Positions 1 to 5,799 of a stretch of DNA of 5,799 bases are shown here, piece by piece (position 1 is the stretch's first letter; each line of letters begins with the position of its first letter). The notes below the pieces were generated by a model. It did not search any database and was not told where the DNA came from. It was given only the letters and a program-made list of their open reading frames with translations. The translations under genes were made by a program, and so were the position numbers. The DNA lies in the NCBI GenBank assembly GCA_937898375.1, contig CALEJX010000387.1, positions 1-5,799 of the forward strand. The letters run 5' to 3'. Source of the stretch: an uncultured Ruminococcus sp. Lineage in GTDB: Bacteria > Bacillota > Clostridia > Oscillospirales > Ruminococcaceae.

Positions 1-92
1 GCGTAAGATATGCACTCAACATCATGGATATGACAGACGCAGGAAAGAATAAGGAACTTTTGGAGCAGCTCTTAACTATTCTTGAAAAATAA
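1..92 (+). CDS. C-terminal tail of an unidentified upstream protein (5' end outside the window)
   Basis: The frame beginning at base 3 is open from the window edge to a TAA at 90-92, giving 29 residues that end in ELLEQLLTILEK. The tail is hydrophilic and probably helical, with a leucine-rich last turn. The fragment is too short to assign a family. It lies on the same strand as the large methyltransferase-helicase gene, with only 16 bases between its stop and the next ATG and no hairpin terminator in the gap, so the two are probably co-transcribed. In elements of this type, genes at this position are usually small accessory or transfer-module proteins, but nothing here allows a name. That this is a real gene end rests on the tight spacing to a good ribosome binding site and on the plausible protein composition. 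Confidence 0.6.
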   Translation, partial: VRYALNIMDMTDAGKNKELLEQLLTILEK

Positions 93-93
93 A

Positions 94-101
94 AGAGGGG
101 G
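94..101 (+). promoter_or_regulatory. Ribosome binding site of the large methyltransferase-helicase gene
   Basis: AGAGGGGG lies 7 bases upstream of the ATG at 109 and contains the GAGG core that pairs with the 3' end of 16S rRNA. It fixes the start: an in-frame TAA sits at 106-108, directly before the ATG, so the protein cannot begin further upstream. The site falls in the 16-base gap after the previous gene's stop, consistent with translation within an operon rather than a separate leader. Confidence 0.8.
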
Positions 102-108
102 AACTTAA

Positions 109-3100
109 ATGGATAAGCACGATAAGTATGAAGCCGTAAAGCAAGCATGGTTTGAAATCAATGAGCATCTCAGAAACAATAAGCAGGATTACATTGAGTA
201 TCTCAAATTTTCCGCAAAAATGTATAAGCAGCCGTATTCAGACGCTGTGTTAGTATTCCAGCAGGATAGGAATGCAACAAAGATCGCTGAGTATAAGAAA
301 TGGGGACGTCTGGGACGATATATCAGACGTGGCTCTCACGGCGTTGCTGTTTTTGGCAAAAATCACACTTGCAGATATTTATATGACGTCACTCAGACAG
401 GTGGCAAAGAGTTGCCTGAGATGTGGACACTTACTGACCGCAATACACCTGAGCTACTCAACACGCTTAATAACCGATACAATATAAGCGCAGGATCGGT
501 CAAAGAATGTATCGAAGCAATGACAGCAAACAGTCTTAATTCTGCGCCTATTGCTGAGTCAGTACAAAATGCAATATCTCAAATGGGACTTGATACAAGA
601 CAGGCTGAATTGTACCGCCGTTCCCTGGCTTCTGTGGTGCGGTTCGTTGTTTCTCAAAGGTGTAATCTTTCAGGTAAAATAGATCTGCATGCCGATGTTG
701 ATGTAAGCGCTCTTGACCGTATCAAAAATGCAAGAGATATGATTCTTTTCAGCAGAGCTGTTCAGCACGCTGCCAAAGACACGCTGTTTGAAATTGAAAA
801 AGAAGTTATCGCAATTGACCGCAAAAACGAAGCTCTTGACAATGCCAAAAATGCAAAACAAGAAAGTACATCTGATATCGTTGACGATATACTTCAAGAC
901 CTTATAAAGCTTAAATTTTCACAAGAACAGATCCTTGCATTAAAACAGGCTGTGGTGGCAGCTGCACAAAATGGTGAACATAACATACGGCATTGGGTAA
1001 GCGTCCGATATTCGCCCGACGAACTGCGGCATATATCATCCTTATTATCAGATTACTACGCTCAAAGTGTGATAGAGCAAGCACTCGATCCAAAGGGCAT
1101 ACTGAACGAATATCGTACATATGTAAATGAGATAAATGGTCGGTTGAAACTGTCAGATATGTTCTCACACCATGAGTACAGTGATGAACAAAAAGCTGTG
1201 CTGCAGCAGGGCTTTTCTGAGGGAATTTCCATTACTGTTCTTAACGAAGTCGATGAACGGCTAACTGTAGACGAAATAAAAACATTCTTTGAAATGTTTC
1301 ATCAGGCAGTTGACGGACAGATAGATCCACATGATGTTCAGATATATCTTGATAAGGCTGTAATAGAGCATTCAAAGCAGGACGTTCAAGCGGTTGAGGT
1401 TCAGGACAACTCTGCCGACACAATCTCAGCAGATGTTACTCAACAGGACAAAAAAATAGAACCATCAAGAATTATAGGTTTGGCTGAAAACCAGCTACGC
1501 CCTGCTGTTCCTAATAGCTCTACAAGCAGTATAACAGACTCCTCTGGAGTTGTCAAGAGTGAAAAAACATTTGCTGAACAGGTCGATGATGTACTTGCAG
1601 GAAAGGCAAACCGATACAATGACTTGAAAGTATGCGATACACCTCAAATACTGCTTGACGTTGGCTGTGAGCAACTTCCAATGTTTTATACGAAACGGCA
1701 TTTGCATGACGCTCTCAAGCCGAAAGGAAATACAGGTGAAAGCATACATTACCACGGATTGAACGCAGAACAAATCAAAAAAATGCCCATGTTACTTGAA
1801 AATCCCGTGATTATATATGATTCCCTTTCGAGAAATGATAGCATAATAATCGTAACATCTGAACTTGACAACGAAAAAATGCCTATCATTGCTGCTATAA
1901 AGCCAAATGGCAAAGCTAAATATGATTTAGAATTGGTCGAATCCAACTTTGTAATGAGTTTTCATGGCAGAAACAATTTTGAAAATCAAATTAATCGTGC
2001 CGTAGAACAAAACAAAGTTCTTTATTACAACAAAGAAAAAAGCCAAGAACTGTTCAGTGTGCTTGGGCTACAATTGTCCAAGGGCTTAAACATTCTTGAC
2101 TCTAATATTATTATACACCAAAGTCGCAATATTGTCAAGAGTAAACAACAAGAAAATAGTGCCGATATAAGTTCAAATGATGTCAAGACCTCTGCTGCAT
2201 TGTCCGAGCCTACGATAACCTGTGAATGGAGCGAAAGCAACTATTTTGAGGACGGCAAGACCTACAGTGTAGCAGAATTTGATGCGCTCATGAAACAGGC
2301 TGACAGTGAAATGGTGACAGGAGCAAAGGCTGCAATAGAGAAATACGGCTCAGCAAAAGCATGGTATGAAGCAGGTGCTGATGATGAATTCTCACAGTTT
2401 ATGGGCTATGATAAGGTCAAGTTTACTATTAATATGCCTGACGGACAAACGATCACTGAACGCCAGGACGCAGGGGACGGATACGGCGGCGTTATTGATT
2501 TTCTGAAAAGATACTCCGCTTATACTTCTATTATACCTGAGCTTGAAGCTGCAAAATCAGCACATATGGCAGACCTAGTCGATGAAACGCCTACACTTAC
2601 AAATGAAACACAAACTGACATAGACAAGCTTTTAGGCAGGCTTAAGCTTGATTGCGATTACTATCTGAAAACAGGTGCAGAAAAGCACTTGTGGGCAGAA
2701 ACAGTTGAAAAGCAGATAGCTAAGATCAATGAGCTGTATGAGAAAATGCCTGAAAACGCCTACTTCACAAGAGAACAGATCGACGATTATGAAAAGAAAA
2801 TGCTGGCAATCAAAAATGGTGAGGTTGAAAAACCTACACCATATAAAACGCCCTCAATCGATAATAATGTTCTGTCTGAAGAAAAAAAGACAACACCGCC
2901 TACTTCTGAAAGCGTTCCTATATCTTCTACATCTGATGAACAGATTTCACTCTTTGAAACACCTCCTGTTTCTGAAACCGCCACTATACCTGATAAAGAC
3001 GTCAAAACTGAAAAGGTAGAAAAGCCAAAGAAGAATGTCAAAGCAAGCACATATCACTTTGACCCTAATAATGTTGTTGTGGGCGGAGCTGCTGCTCGAT

Positions 3101-5799
3101 GTGACGCAAATATAGCTGCTATTGAAACTTTACTGAAAATAGAGAGCGAAAAGCGGCTTGCGACACCTGAAGAACAGAAAATAATGGCTAGATACTCAGG
3201 TTGGGGCGGAACTGCTCAGGCTTTTGTTGCAGATAATGAGAATGTTTCTGCTGACAGTTGGGGAGCAAGGCAGACTCGTTTAAGAGAGCTTCTGACCACT
3301 GATGAGTATAGTGCTGCAAGATCATCAACACTGACAAGCTTCTATACACCACCAGAAGTCATAGACAGCGTATATCTTGCTTTGGAAAGATTTCAATTTG
3401 AGGGTGGAAATATCCTAGAGCCTAGCATGGGCGTTGGAAACTTTTTTGCAAAAATGCCTGATGAAATGAGGGCAGATTCAAAACTTTACGGCGTTGAGCT
3501 TGACAGCATTTCAGGACGAATAGCCAAGCAGCTCTACCCAGAGGATAATATACAGATAAAAGGGTTTGAAAAAACAACATTCAAGAATAACAGCTTTGAC
3601 GTGGTCATAGGTAATATACCTTTTGGAGATTATGGCATTGCAGACAAAGCTTATGACAAATACCACTTCAAAATTCATGACTATTTCGCCGCAAAAGCAG
3701 TAGATAAGGTAAAGCCTGGAGGAATTGTTGCCATTGTGACTTCAAAATTCACAATGGATAAGAAAAATGATAAGGCGAGGAAATATCTTGCCGAACGCTG
3801 TGAACTTTTAGGCGCAGTAAGACTTCCCTCTGGAACGTTTAAAGACGCAGACAGTGTTACAACAGATATTATCTTTCTGAAAAAAAGAACAACAATGACA
3901 TCTGTTATTCCAAATTGGGTACACGTTTCAGAAACAGCCAACGGCATTCCTTGCAATCAATATTTTGTGGACAATCCCGATATGGTACTTGGTACTATGG
4001 CGTGGGACGAGCGTATGCGAGGAAAATATGGCGCAGACAGCAAGGTAACGACCTGCTATGCAAACAGTGACACTCCCCTTGCACAGCAGCTCATAAATGC
4101 CATTTCAAAAATAGACGGCGTTATTGATACTGTGGAAACTGAGCTTGACAATGGGACAGCTGAGATACTCCCTGCTGATCCAACTGTCAGGAACTTCACT
4201 CATACCATTGTTGACGGAGATCTTTATTTCCGTGAAAATGAAATAATGGTCAAGGTCACAGAAACAGGCAAATCGCTTGAACGCATGAAAGGGCTTCATA
4301 CTCTAAGGCAAGCAACTATGGAGCTTATCAATGCCCAGGCTGACGGCTGCTCTGATGAACAGCTCGCAGAACTTCAGAAAAAACTCAACAGCACATATGA
4401 CAATTTCAGAACAAAGTTCGGAAACATCACGGACAGCGCCAATTCACGCTGCTTTTCTAATGATGATGACTACAACACTTTAGCAGCACTCGAAGTTGTC
4501 AACGTGGAAAATAAGACAGTTGAAAAGGCTGCAATATTCACAAAGAGAACGATACTTCCAGATATTCCAGTTTCAAAAGTTGATACAGCACTTGAAGCAC
4601 TTCAAGTGTCAATGGACAGATTGGGAAAGGTCGATATTCTCTATATGTCACAGCTCACAGACACTACGCCTGAAAAGGTTATTGCTGACCTTGGCGATGA
4701 AATATTCAGAGATCCTGCCAAAGTTAAAGACAATGACCCATATTCAGGCTATACGGAATCATCTGAATATCTGTCAGGCAATATCCGTGATAAGCTGAGA
4801 ATAGCCAGAGATCATGCGGAGCATATTGACAGCAGCTACAACAAAAACGTAGAAGCTCTGCTGAAAGTTGTGCCAAAAGACCTTGAAGCCAGCGAGATAT
4901 CCGTAAGGATCGGCGCTAACTGGATCGATGTCGCAGATTATAATAAGTTTCTAAACGAGTATGCACACGCAAACACCTATTACTACCCTGTCACAAGAAC
5001 AAAGCTTGGTGAATACAAAATAGAGAATAAAACATCTGACCGCTCAGTTGCTGCCACTGAAACATTCGGAACATCAAGAATGAACAGCTATCAGATATTT
5101 GAAAATCTTCTTAATCAGCGTGATATTTTAATTCGTGACAGACGAGAGGATGGCGATAAGGTATGGTATGAGATAAATACTAAAGAAACACAGCTTGCAA
5201 AAGAGAAAGCTCGTTTGATGAAAGAAGCGTTCAGAAATTGGCTGTGGGAAGATATGGGCAGGCGTGAAAAATACGTTGCAAAGTACAACTATCTGTTCAA
5301 CTCCATAAGGGGCAGAGAGTATGACGGCTCACATCAAACTTTTCCAGGCATGAACGCATCAATAACGCTGCGGAAACATCAATCAAATGCTATAATGCGT
5401 GCAAAGCTTGGTGGAAACACACTCTTTGCACATGAAGTTGGTGCAGGAAAAAGCTTTGAAATGGTTGCAACTGTAATGGAGAAGAAACGTCTTGGTCTTA
5501 TAAACAAAGCCTGCGTAGTTGTACCAAAGCACCTTACGCTGCAAATGGCGAGTGAGTGGCTGCGGCTTTATCCAAATGCAAAACTGCTTGTGGCAAAACC
5601 TGAAGACTTTACCAAAGCCAATAGAAAGCGTTTTATTGCAAGATGTGTCACTGGTGACTACGACGCCGTGATAATGTCATTTACACAGTTTGAAAGAATA
5701 CCTATGTCAGACGAGTATAAAGAGCAGTTCATGCAAAAAGAACTTCACGATATCATGAGTGCGATATCCGAGGCAGGGAGAAAGGATAAATCATCAGTC
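109..5799 (+). CDS. Giant polyvalent DNA N6-adenine methyltransferase-helicase of a conjugative element (3' end outside the window)
   Basis: A single frame runs from the ATG at 109 to the window edge (1,897 codons, no stop). Domain order: ArdC-N-like (aa 10-95); helical region with a duplicated unit (96-404); MuF-C/PBECR-like toxin fold (487-680); LPD25-like (707-812); LPD11-like (837-901); Pro/Ser/Thr/Glu/Lys-rich linker with QISLF (902-980); adenine methyltransferase with EPSMGVGNF and NIPF motifs (984-1260); family connector (1261-1747); start of an SF2/SNF2-like helicase (1748 on). There is no signal peptide or membrane segment, so it should be cytoplasmic. Proteins of this family in Bacillota ICEs usually exceed 2,000 residues, so several hundred C-terminal residues are probably missing. 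Known of the family: such 'polyvalent' proteins travel with conjugative DNA or phage genomes and are thought to protect or process incoming DNA. Seen here: the methyltransferase and helicase motifs. Inferred: an anti-restriction or self-modification role for this protein. A defence-system methylase-helicase is the alternative, but the ArdC-N, PBECR and LPD modules favour a mobile-element protein. Confidence 0.92.
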   Translation, partial: MDKHDKYEAVKQAWFEINEHLRNNKQDYIEYLKFSAKMYKQPYSDAVLVFQQDRNATKIAEYKKWGRLGRYIRRGSHGVAVFGKNHTCRYLYDVTQTGGKELPEMWTLTDRNTPELLNTLNNRYNISAGSVKECIEAMTANSLNSAPIAESVQNAISQMGLDTRQAELYRRSLASVVRFVVSQRCNLSGKIDLHADVDVSALDRIKNARDMILFSRAVQHAAKDTLFEIEKEVIAIDRKNEALDNAKNAKQESTSDIVDDILQDLIKLKFSQEQILALKQAVVAAAQNGEHNIRHWVSVRYSPDELRHISSLLSDYYAQSVIEQALDPKGILNEYRTYVNEINGRLKLSDMFSHHEYSDEQKAVLQQGFSEGISITVLNEVDERLTVDEIKTFFEMFHQAVDGQIDPHDVQIYLDKAVIEHSKQDVQAVEVQDNSADTISADVTQQDKKIEPSRIIGLAENQLRPAVPNSSTSSITDSSGVVKSEKTFAEQVDDVLAGKANRYNDLKVCDTPQILLDVGCEQLPMFYTKRHLHDALKPKGNTGESIHYHGLNAEQIKKMPMLLENPVIIYDSLSRNDSIIIVTSELDNEKMPIIAAIKPNGKAKYDLELVESNFVMSFHGRNNFENQINRAVEQNKVLYYNKEKSQELFSVLGLQLSKGLNILDSNIIIHQSRNIVKSKQQENSADISSNDVKTSAALSEPTITCEWSESNYFEDGKTYSVAEFDALMKQADSEMVTGAKAAIEKYGSAKAWYEAGADDEFSQFMGYDKVKFTINMPDGQTITERQDAGDGYGGVIDFLKRYSAYTSIIPELEAAKSAHMADLVDETPTLTNETQTDIDKLLGRLKLDCDYYLKTGAEKHLWAETVEKQIAKINELYEKMPENAYFTREQIDDYEKKMLAIKNGEVEKPTPYKTPSIDNNVLSEEKKTTPPTSESVPISSTSDEQISLFETPPVSETATIPDKDVKTEKVEKPKKNVKASTYHFDPNNVVVGGAAARCDANIAAIETLLKIESEKRLATPEEQKIMARYSGWGGTAQAFVADNENVSADSWGARQTRLRELLTTDEYSAARSSTLTSFYTPPEVIDSVYLALERFQFEGGNILEPSMGVGNFFAKMPDEMRADSKLYGVELDSISGRIAKQLYPEDNIQIKGFEKTTFKNNSFDVVIGNIPFGDYGIADKAYDKYHFKIHDYFAAKAVDKVKPGGIVAIVTSKFTMDKKNDKARKYLAERCELLGAVRLPSGTFKDADSVTTDIIFLKKRTTMTSVIPNWVHVSETANGIPCNQYFVDNPDMVLGTMAWDERMRGKYGADSKVTTCYANSDTPLAQQLINAISKIDGVIDTVETELDNGTAEILPADPTVRNFTHTIVDGDLYFRENEIMVKVTETGKSLERMKGLHTLRQATMELINAQADGCSDEQLAELQKKLNSTYDNFRTKFGNITDSANSRCFSNDDDYNTLAALEVVNVENKTVEKAAIFTKRTILPDIPVSKVDTALEALQVSMDRLGKVDILYMSQLTDTTPEKVIADLGDEIFRDPAKVKDNDPYSGYTESSEYLSGNIRDKLRIARDHAEHIDSSYNKNVEALLKVVPKDLEASEISVRIGANWIDVADYNKFLNEYAHANTYYYPVTRTKLGEYKIENKTSDRSVAATETFGTSRMNSYQIFENLLNQRDILIRDRREDGDKVWYEINTKETQLAKEKARLMKEAFRNWLWEDMGRREKYVAKYNYLFNSIRGREYDGSHQTFPGMNASITLRKHQSNAIMRAKLGGNTLFAHEVGAGKSFEMVATVMEKKRLGLINKACVVVPKHLTLQMASEWLRLYPNAKLLVAKPEDFTKANRKRFIARCVTGDYDAVIMSFTQFERIPMSDEYKEQFMQKELHDIMSAISEAGRKDKSSV
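136..393 (+). other. Domain: ArdC-N-like antirestriction / ssDNA-binding type module
   Basis: About aa 10-95 of the large protein. The segment has the pattern of N-terminal modules in ICE methyltransferase-helicases: a helix with a YKQPYSDAVLVF-like stretch (aa 39-50), then QQDRNAT (51-57), a conserved Trp (W65), and GRYIRRGSHGVAVF (69-82). This last stretch resembles the 'W..lG..v.rGs.Gi.v' signature of the ArdC N-terminal domain family. In ArdC the domain binds single-stranded DNA and is linked to protection of incoming plasmid DNA from restriction. The match is by pattern only; the copy is short and divergent from classical ArdC, and no metallopeptidase (HExxH) partner domain follows it in the visible sequence. 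Confidence 0.6.
916..1068 (+). repeat. Degenerate helical repeat unit, copy 1 (protein level, aa 270-320)
   Basis: The unit starts FSQEQILALKQAV, continues through a short NIRHWVSVRYS stretch, then DELRHISSLLSDYY. It follows the form 'F/Y-S-x-E-Q-x-x-x-L-(helix)-(short strand)-S-x-x-(E/D)-(helix)', which resembles 'Q..ql..Gl..G..V..Ya.p..s..qM.eir.gl' segments common in large ICE and polyvalent proteins. A second weaker copy begins 87 residues later. Similarity is at protein level only; the DNA is not repeated. Probably a helical-hairpin scaffold; no catalytic residues are evident. Confidence 0.4.
1177..1320 (+). repeat. Degenerate helical repeat unit, copy 2 (protein level, aa 357-404)
   Basis: The unit starts YSDEQKAVLQQGFSEG, has a central ISITVLNEVDERLT stretch, then VDEIKTFFEMFHQAV. 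It parallels copy 1 in its opening S-x-E-Q-x-x-x-L, the central beta-like segment, and a second helix opening with an acidic 'DE(L/I)'. Identity is low, so this is a tentative internal duplication. The segment after it (aa 405-486) becomes Asp/Gln/Ser/Thr-rich and looks like a flexible linker leading into the PBECR-like domain. Confidence 0.35.
1550..1560 (+). repeat. 11-bp direct repeat TTGTCAAGAGT, left copy
   Basis: TTGTCAAGAGT occurs here and again at 2132-2142, exactly 582 bases (194 codons) away and in the same reading frame, encoding VVKS and IVKS respectively. The interval between the copies is almost exactly the PBECR-like domain. By itself an 11-base match is expected by chance a few times in a sequence this long; its placement at the domain edges is what makes it notable. 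Confidence 0.5.
1567..2148 (+). other. Domain: MuF-C / PBECR-type toxin-fold module embedded in the large protein
   Basis: About aa 487-680. It opens with TFAEQVDDVLAG and CDTPQILLDVGCEQLPMFYTK, then HYHGLNAEQIKKMPMLLENP, IIYDSLSRNDSIIIVTS, a strand PIIAAIKPNG, SNFVMSFHGRNNF, VLYYNKEKSQELFSVLGLQL and a terminal DSNIIIHQSRNIVKS. This series of motifs is what I know from the phage MuF C-terminal / phage BECR-fold domain (Barnase-EndoU-ColicinE5/D-RelE-like) found as modules in ICE and phage polyvalent proteins. Some BECR-fold members are RNases, but no experimentally defined active site can be assigned here; H and R in the HYHGL and HGRNNF stretches are candidates. Local GC is about 33% (hand count of 1741-2160), against about 45% on either side, suggesting separate acquisition. 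Confidence 0.7.
2132..2142 (+). repeat. 11-bp direct repeat TTGTCAAGAGT, right copy
   Basis: Partner of the copy at 1550-1560. It lies in the terminal IVKS of the PBECR-like domain. A partial further match, TGTCAAGA, lies downstream in a GATGTCAAGACC context at about 2180-2190. The right copy sits in a region that otherwise looks like normal conserved domain sequence, so convergence cannot be excluded. Confidence 0.5.
2227..2544 (+). other. Domain: LPD25-like module
   Basis: About aa 707-812. It begins with WSESNYFEDGKTYSVAEFD, continues through a helix ending in a Trp/Tyr pair, then YDKVKFTINMPDG and TERQDAGDGYGGVIDFLKRY. The 'W.Es..f.dg..ys..e.d' start and the 'YdKt.f.i...dG....R.D.GdG.gg.idfl' end are characteristic of large polyvalent protein-associated domain 25 as I recall it. 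The domain has no known catalytic activity and recurs in ICE and phage polyvalent proteins. Its GC content is back at about 45%, matching the rest of the gene rather than the PBECR-like segment before it. Confidence 0.55.
2617..2811 (+). other. Domain: LPD11-like module
   Basis: About aa 837-901. The core is LDCDYYLKTGAEKHLW, then a helix KQIAKINELYEKMP and TREQIDDYEKKM. The spacing of 'DC.YyL..g...LW......I..m..Ly...P.....t.e.I..Y...M' is that of large polyvalent protein-associated domain 11, a small helical module of unknown activity that often lies just before the methyltransferase part of such proteins, as here. Confidence 0.55.
2812..3048 (+). other. Disordered linker carrying a sliding-clamp-binding type peptide (QISLF)
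   Basis: About aa 902-980. The composition is dominated by Lys, Thr, Pro, Ser and Glu with no predicted fold, separating the accessory modules from the methyltransferase. Within it, Q945-I-S-L-F949 (bases 2941-2955) closely fits the bacterial DnaN (beta clamp) binding pentapeptide consensus QL(S/D)LF and sits in an exposed acidic/proline context (DE before, ETPP after). Clamp binding is inferred from the motif only. Confidence 0.6.
3061..3888 (+). other. Domain: class I SAM-dependent DNA N6-adenine methyltransferase
   Basis: About aa 985-1260. A conserved entry region (RYSGWGGTAQAF, then TSFYTPPEVIDSVY) leads into SAM-binding motif I, L1103-EPSMGVGNFF, an acidic motif II (YGVELD), and catalytic motif IV, N1169-I-P-F-G. 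After this come the family-typical YDKYHFKIHDYF, KPGGIVAIVTSKFTMDKKN, LLGAVRLPSGTF and TTDIIFLKKR. Motif order I then IV is that of gamma-type N6-adenine methylases. The second residue of motif IV is Ile where classical enzymes have Pro (NPPF/Y); N-V/I-P-F is usual in this ICE family, so the domain is expected to be active. The C-terminal target recognition region is not identifiable by eye. Confidence 0.9.
3889..5349 (+). other. Family-specific connector between methyltransferase and helicase
   Basis: About aa 1261-1747. This stretch keeps landmarks seen in related ICE methyltransferase-helicases: NQYFVDNPDMVLGTM soon after the methylase, DGDLYFRENEIM, EYLSGNIRDKLRIA (aa 1553 on), NVEALLKVVPKDLEASEI followed by RIGANWI, and a final YNYLFNSIRGREYDGSH just before the helicase. 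It has several amphipathic helices and could hold target recognition or coupling functions, as the methylase shows no other obvious recognition domain. No named domain or catalytic motif was identified. Confidence 0.6.
5350..5799 (+). other. Domain: start of an SF2/SNF2-like helicase/translocase (truncated by the window)
   Basis: From about aa 1748. MNASITLRKHQSNAIMRA supplies the Q-motif-like 'LR.HQ' entry, H1775-EVGAGKS-1782 is Walker A (motif I), KACVVVPKHLTLQMASEWLRLYP gives motif Ia, and GDYDAVIMSFTQFERIP the next conserved block. These blocks are typical of the SNF2/DEAD-like ATPases in ICE methyltransferase-helicases. Walker A ends in Ser rather than the more usual Thr, a conservative change that still ligates Mg2+. 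The DEAD/DEAH Walker B and the whole second RecA lobe are beyond the window. The likely role is ATP-driven DNA translocation or unwinding coupled to the methylase. Confidence 0.88.

Noticed and set aside
1..108. A promoter or rho-independent terminator between the upstream gene and the large gene
   Set aside because: The 16-base gap has room only for the ribosome binding site. No GC-rich stem with a T-tract and no paired -35/-10 boxes were seen, so co-transcription is the simpler reading.
272..487. 71-codon + strand open frame overlapping the ArdC-N-like region
   Set aside because: It is out of frame with the large gene, which carries the recognisable GRYIRRGSHG motif here. There is no sign of programmed frameshifting or of a separate start signal.
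670..1423. Short reverse-strand open frames at 670-897, 911-1168 and 1241-1423
   Set aside because: They lie wholly antisense to the long conserved frame, have no convincing ribosome binding site, and their translations are Cys/Phe/His-rich without domain-like patterns. They are shadows of the large gene.
1567..2148. The AT-rich segment as an intron, insertion sequence or separate gene fused by a frameshift
   Set aside because: The reading frame runs through it without a break, there are no terminal inverted repeats or transposase motifs, and its protein sequence fits a standard module of this protein family.
2729..3050. Overlapping open frames on both strands across the linker (2729-3019 + and 2787-3050 -)
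   Set aside because: The linker is low-complexity (Lys/Thr/Pro/Ser/Glu codons), which leaves other frames open by composition. The products are Lys/Leu/His-rich or Ser/Phe-rich shadows with no independent signals.
4496..4798. 100-codon + strand open frame inside the connector
   Set aside because: It lies in another frame of the conserved connector; the product is a Gln/Lys/Leu-rich shadow with no ribosome binding site, while the main frame keeps family-typical motifs through the same bases.

Overview
The window is almost entirely filled by one very large open reading frame on the + strand. It starts with an ATG at 109 and is still open at the last base (1,897 codons visible, no internal stop in my hand translation). 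Ahead of it are only the last 29 codons of another gene, a 16-base gap and a ribosome binding site. No RNA gene, insertion sequence, CRISPR array or terminator was seen.

The big protein is a multidomain 'polyvalent' DNA methyltransferase-helicase of the kind carried by integrative and conjugative elements (ICEs), and some large phages, of Bacillota. Visible order from the N-terminus: an ArdC-N-like antirestriction/ssDNA-binding type domain (about aa 10-95); a helical region with two degenerate copies of a roughly 50-residue unit (aa 270-404); a MuF-C/PBECR-type toxin-fold domain (about aa 487-680); an LPD25-like domain (aa 707-812); an LPD11-like domain (aa 837-901); a disordered linker carrying a beta-clamp-binding type peptide QISLF (aa 945-949); an N6-adenine methyltransferase domain (aa 984-1260; motif I EPSMGVGNF, motif IV NIPF); a long family-specific connector (aa 1261-1747); and the start of an SF2/SNF2-like helicase with Walker A HEVGAGKS (aa 1775-1782). 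The helicase DEAD/DEAH box and everything C-terminal to it lie beyond the window.

The host is probably a gut-type Clostridia (Ruminococcus or another Oscillospirales member). This is an inference from moderate GC, a GAGGGGG ribosome binding site and the style of the protein family; the window holds no taxonomic marker. The likely setting is the accessory/transfer module of an ICE. There the protein would be expected to modify and remodel the element's own DNA during or after transfer and to counter host restriction, but this role is inferred from the family and not shown by the sequence.

The points most worth a second look are: the toxin-fold domain inside the methyltransferase-helicase, which coincides with a marked local GC drop and is bracketed by an in-frame 11-bp direct repeat; the clamp-binding type peptide in the linker; and the duplicated helical unit near the N-terminus.
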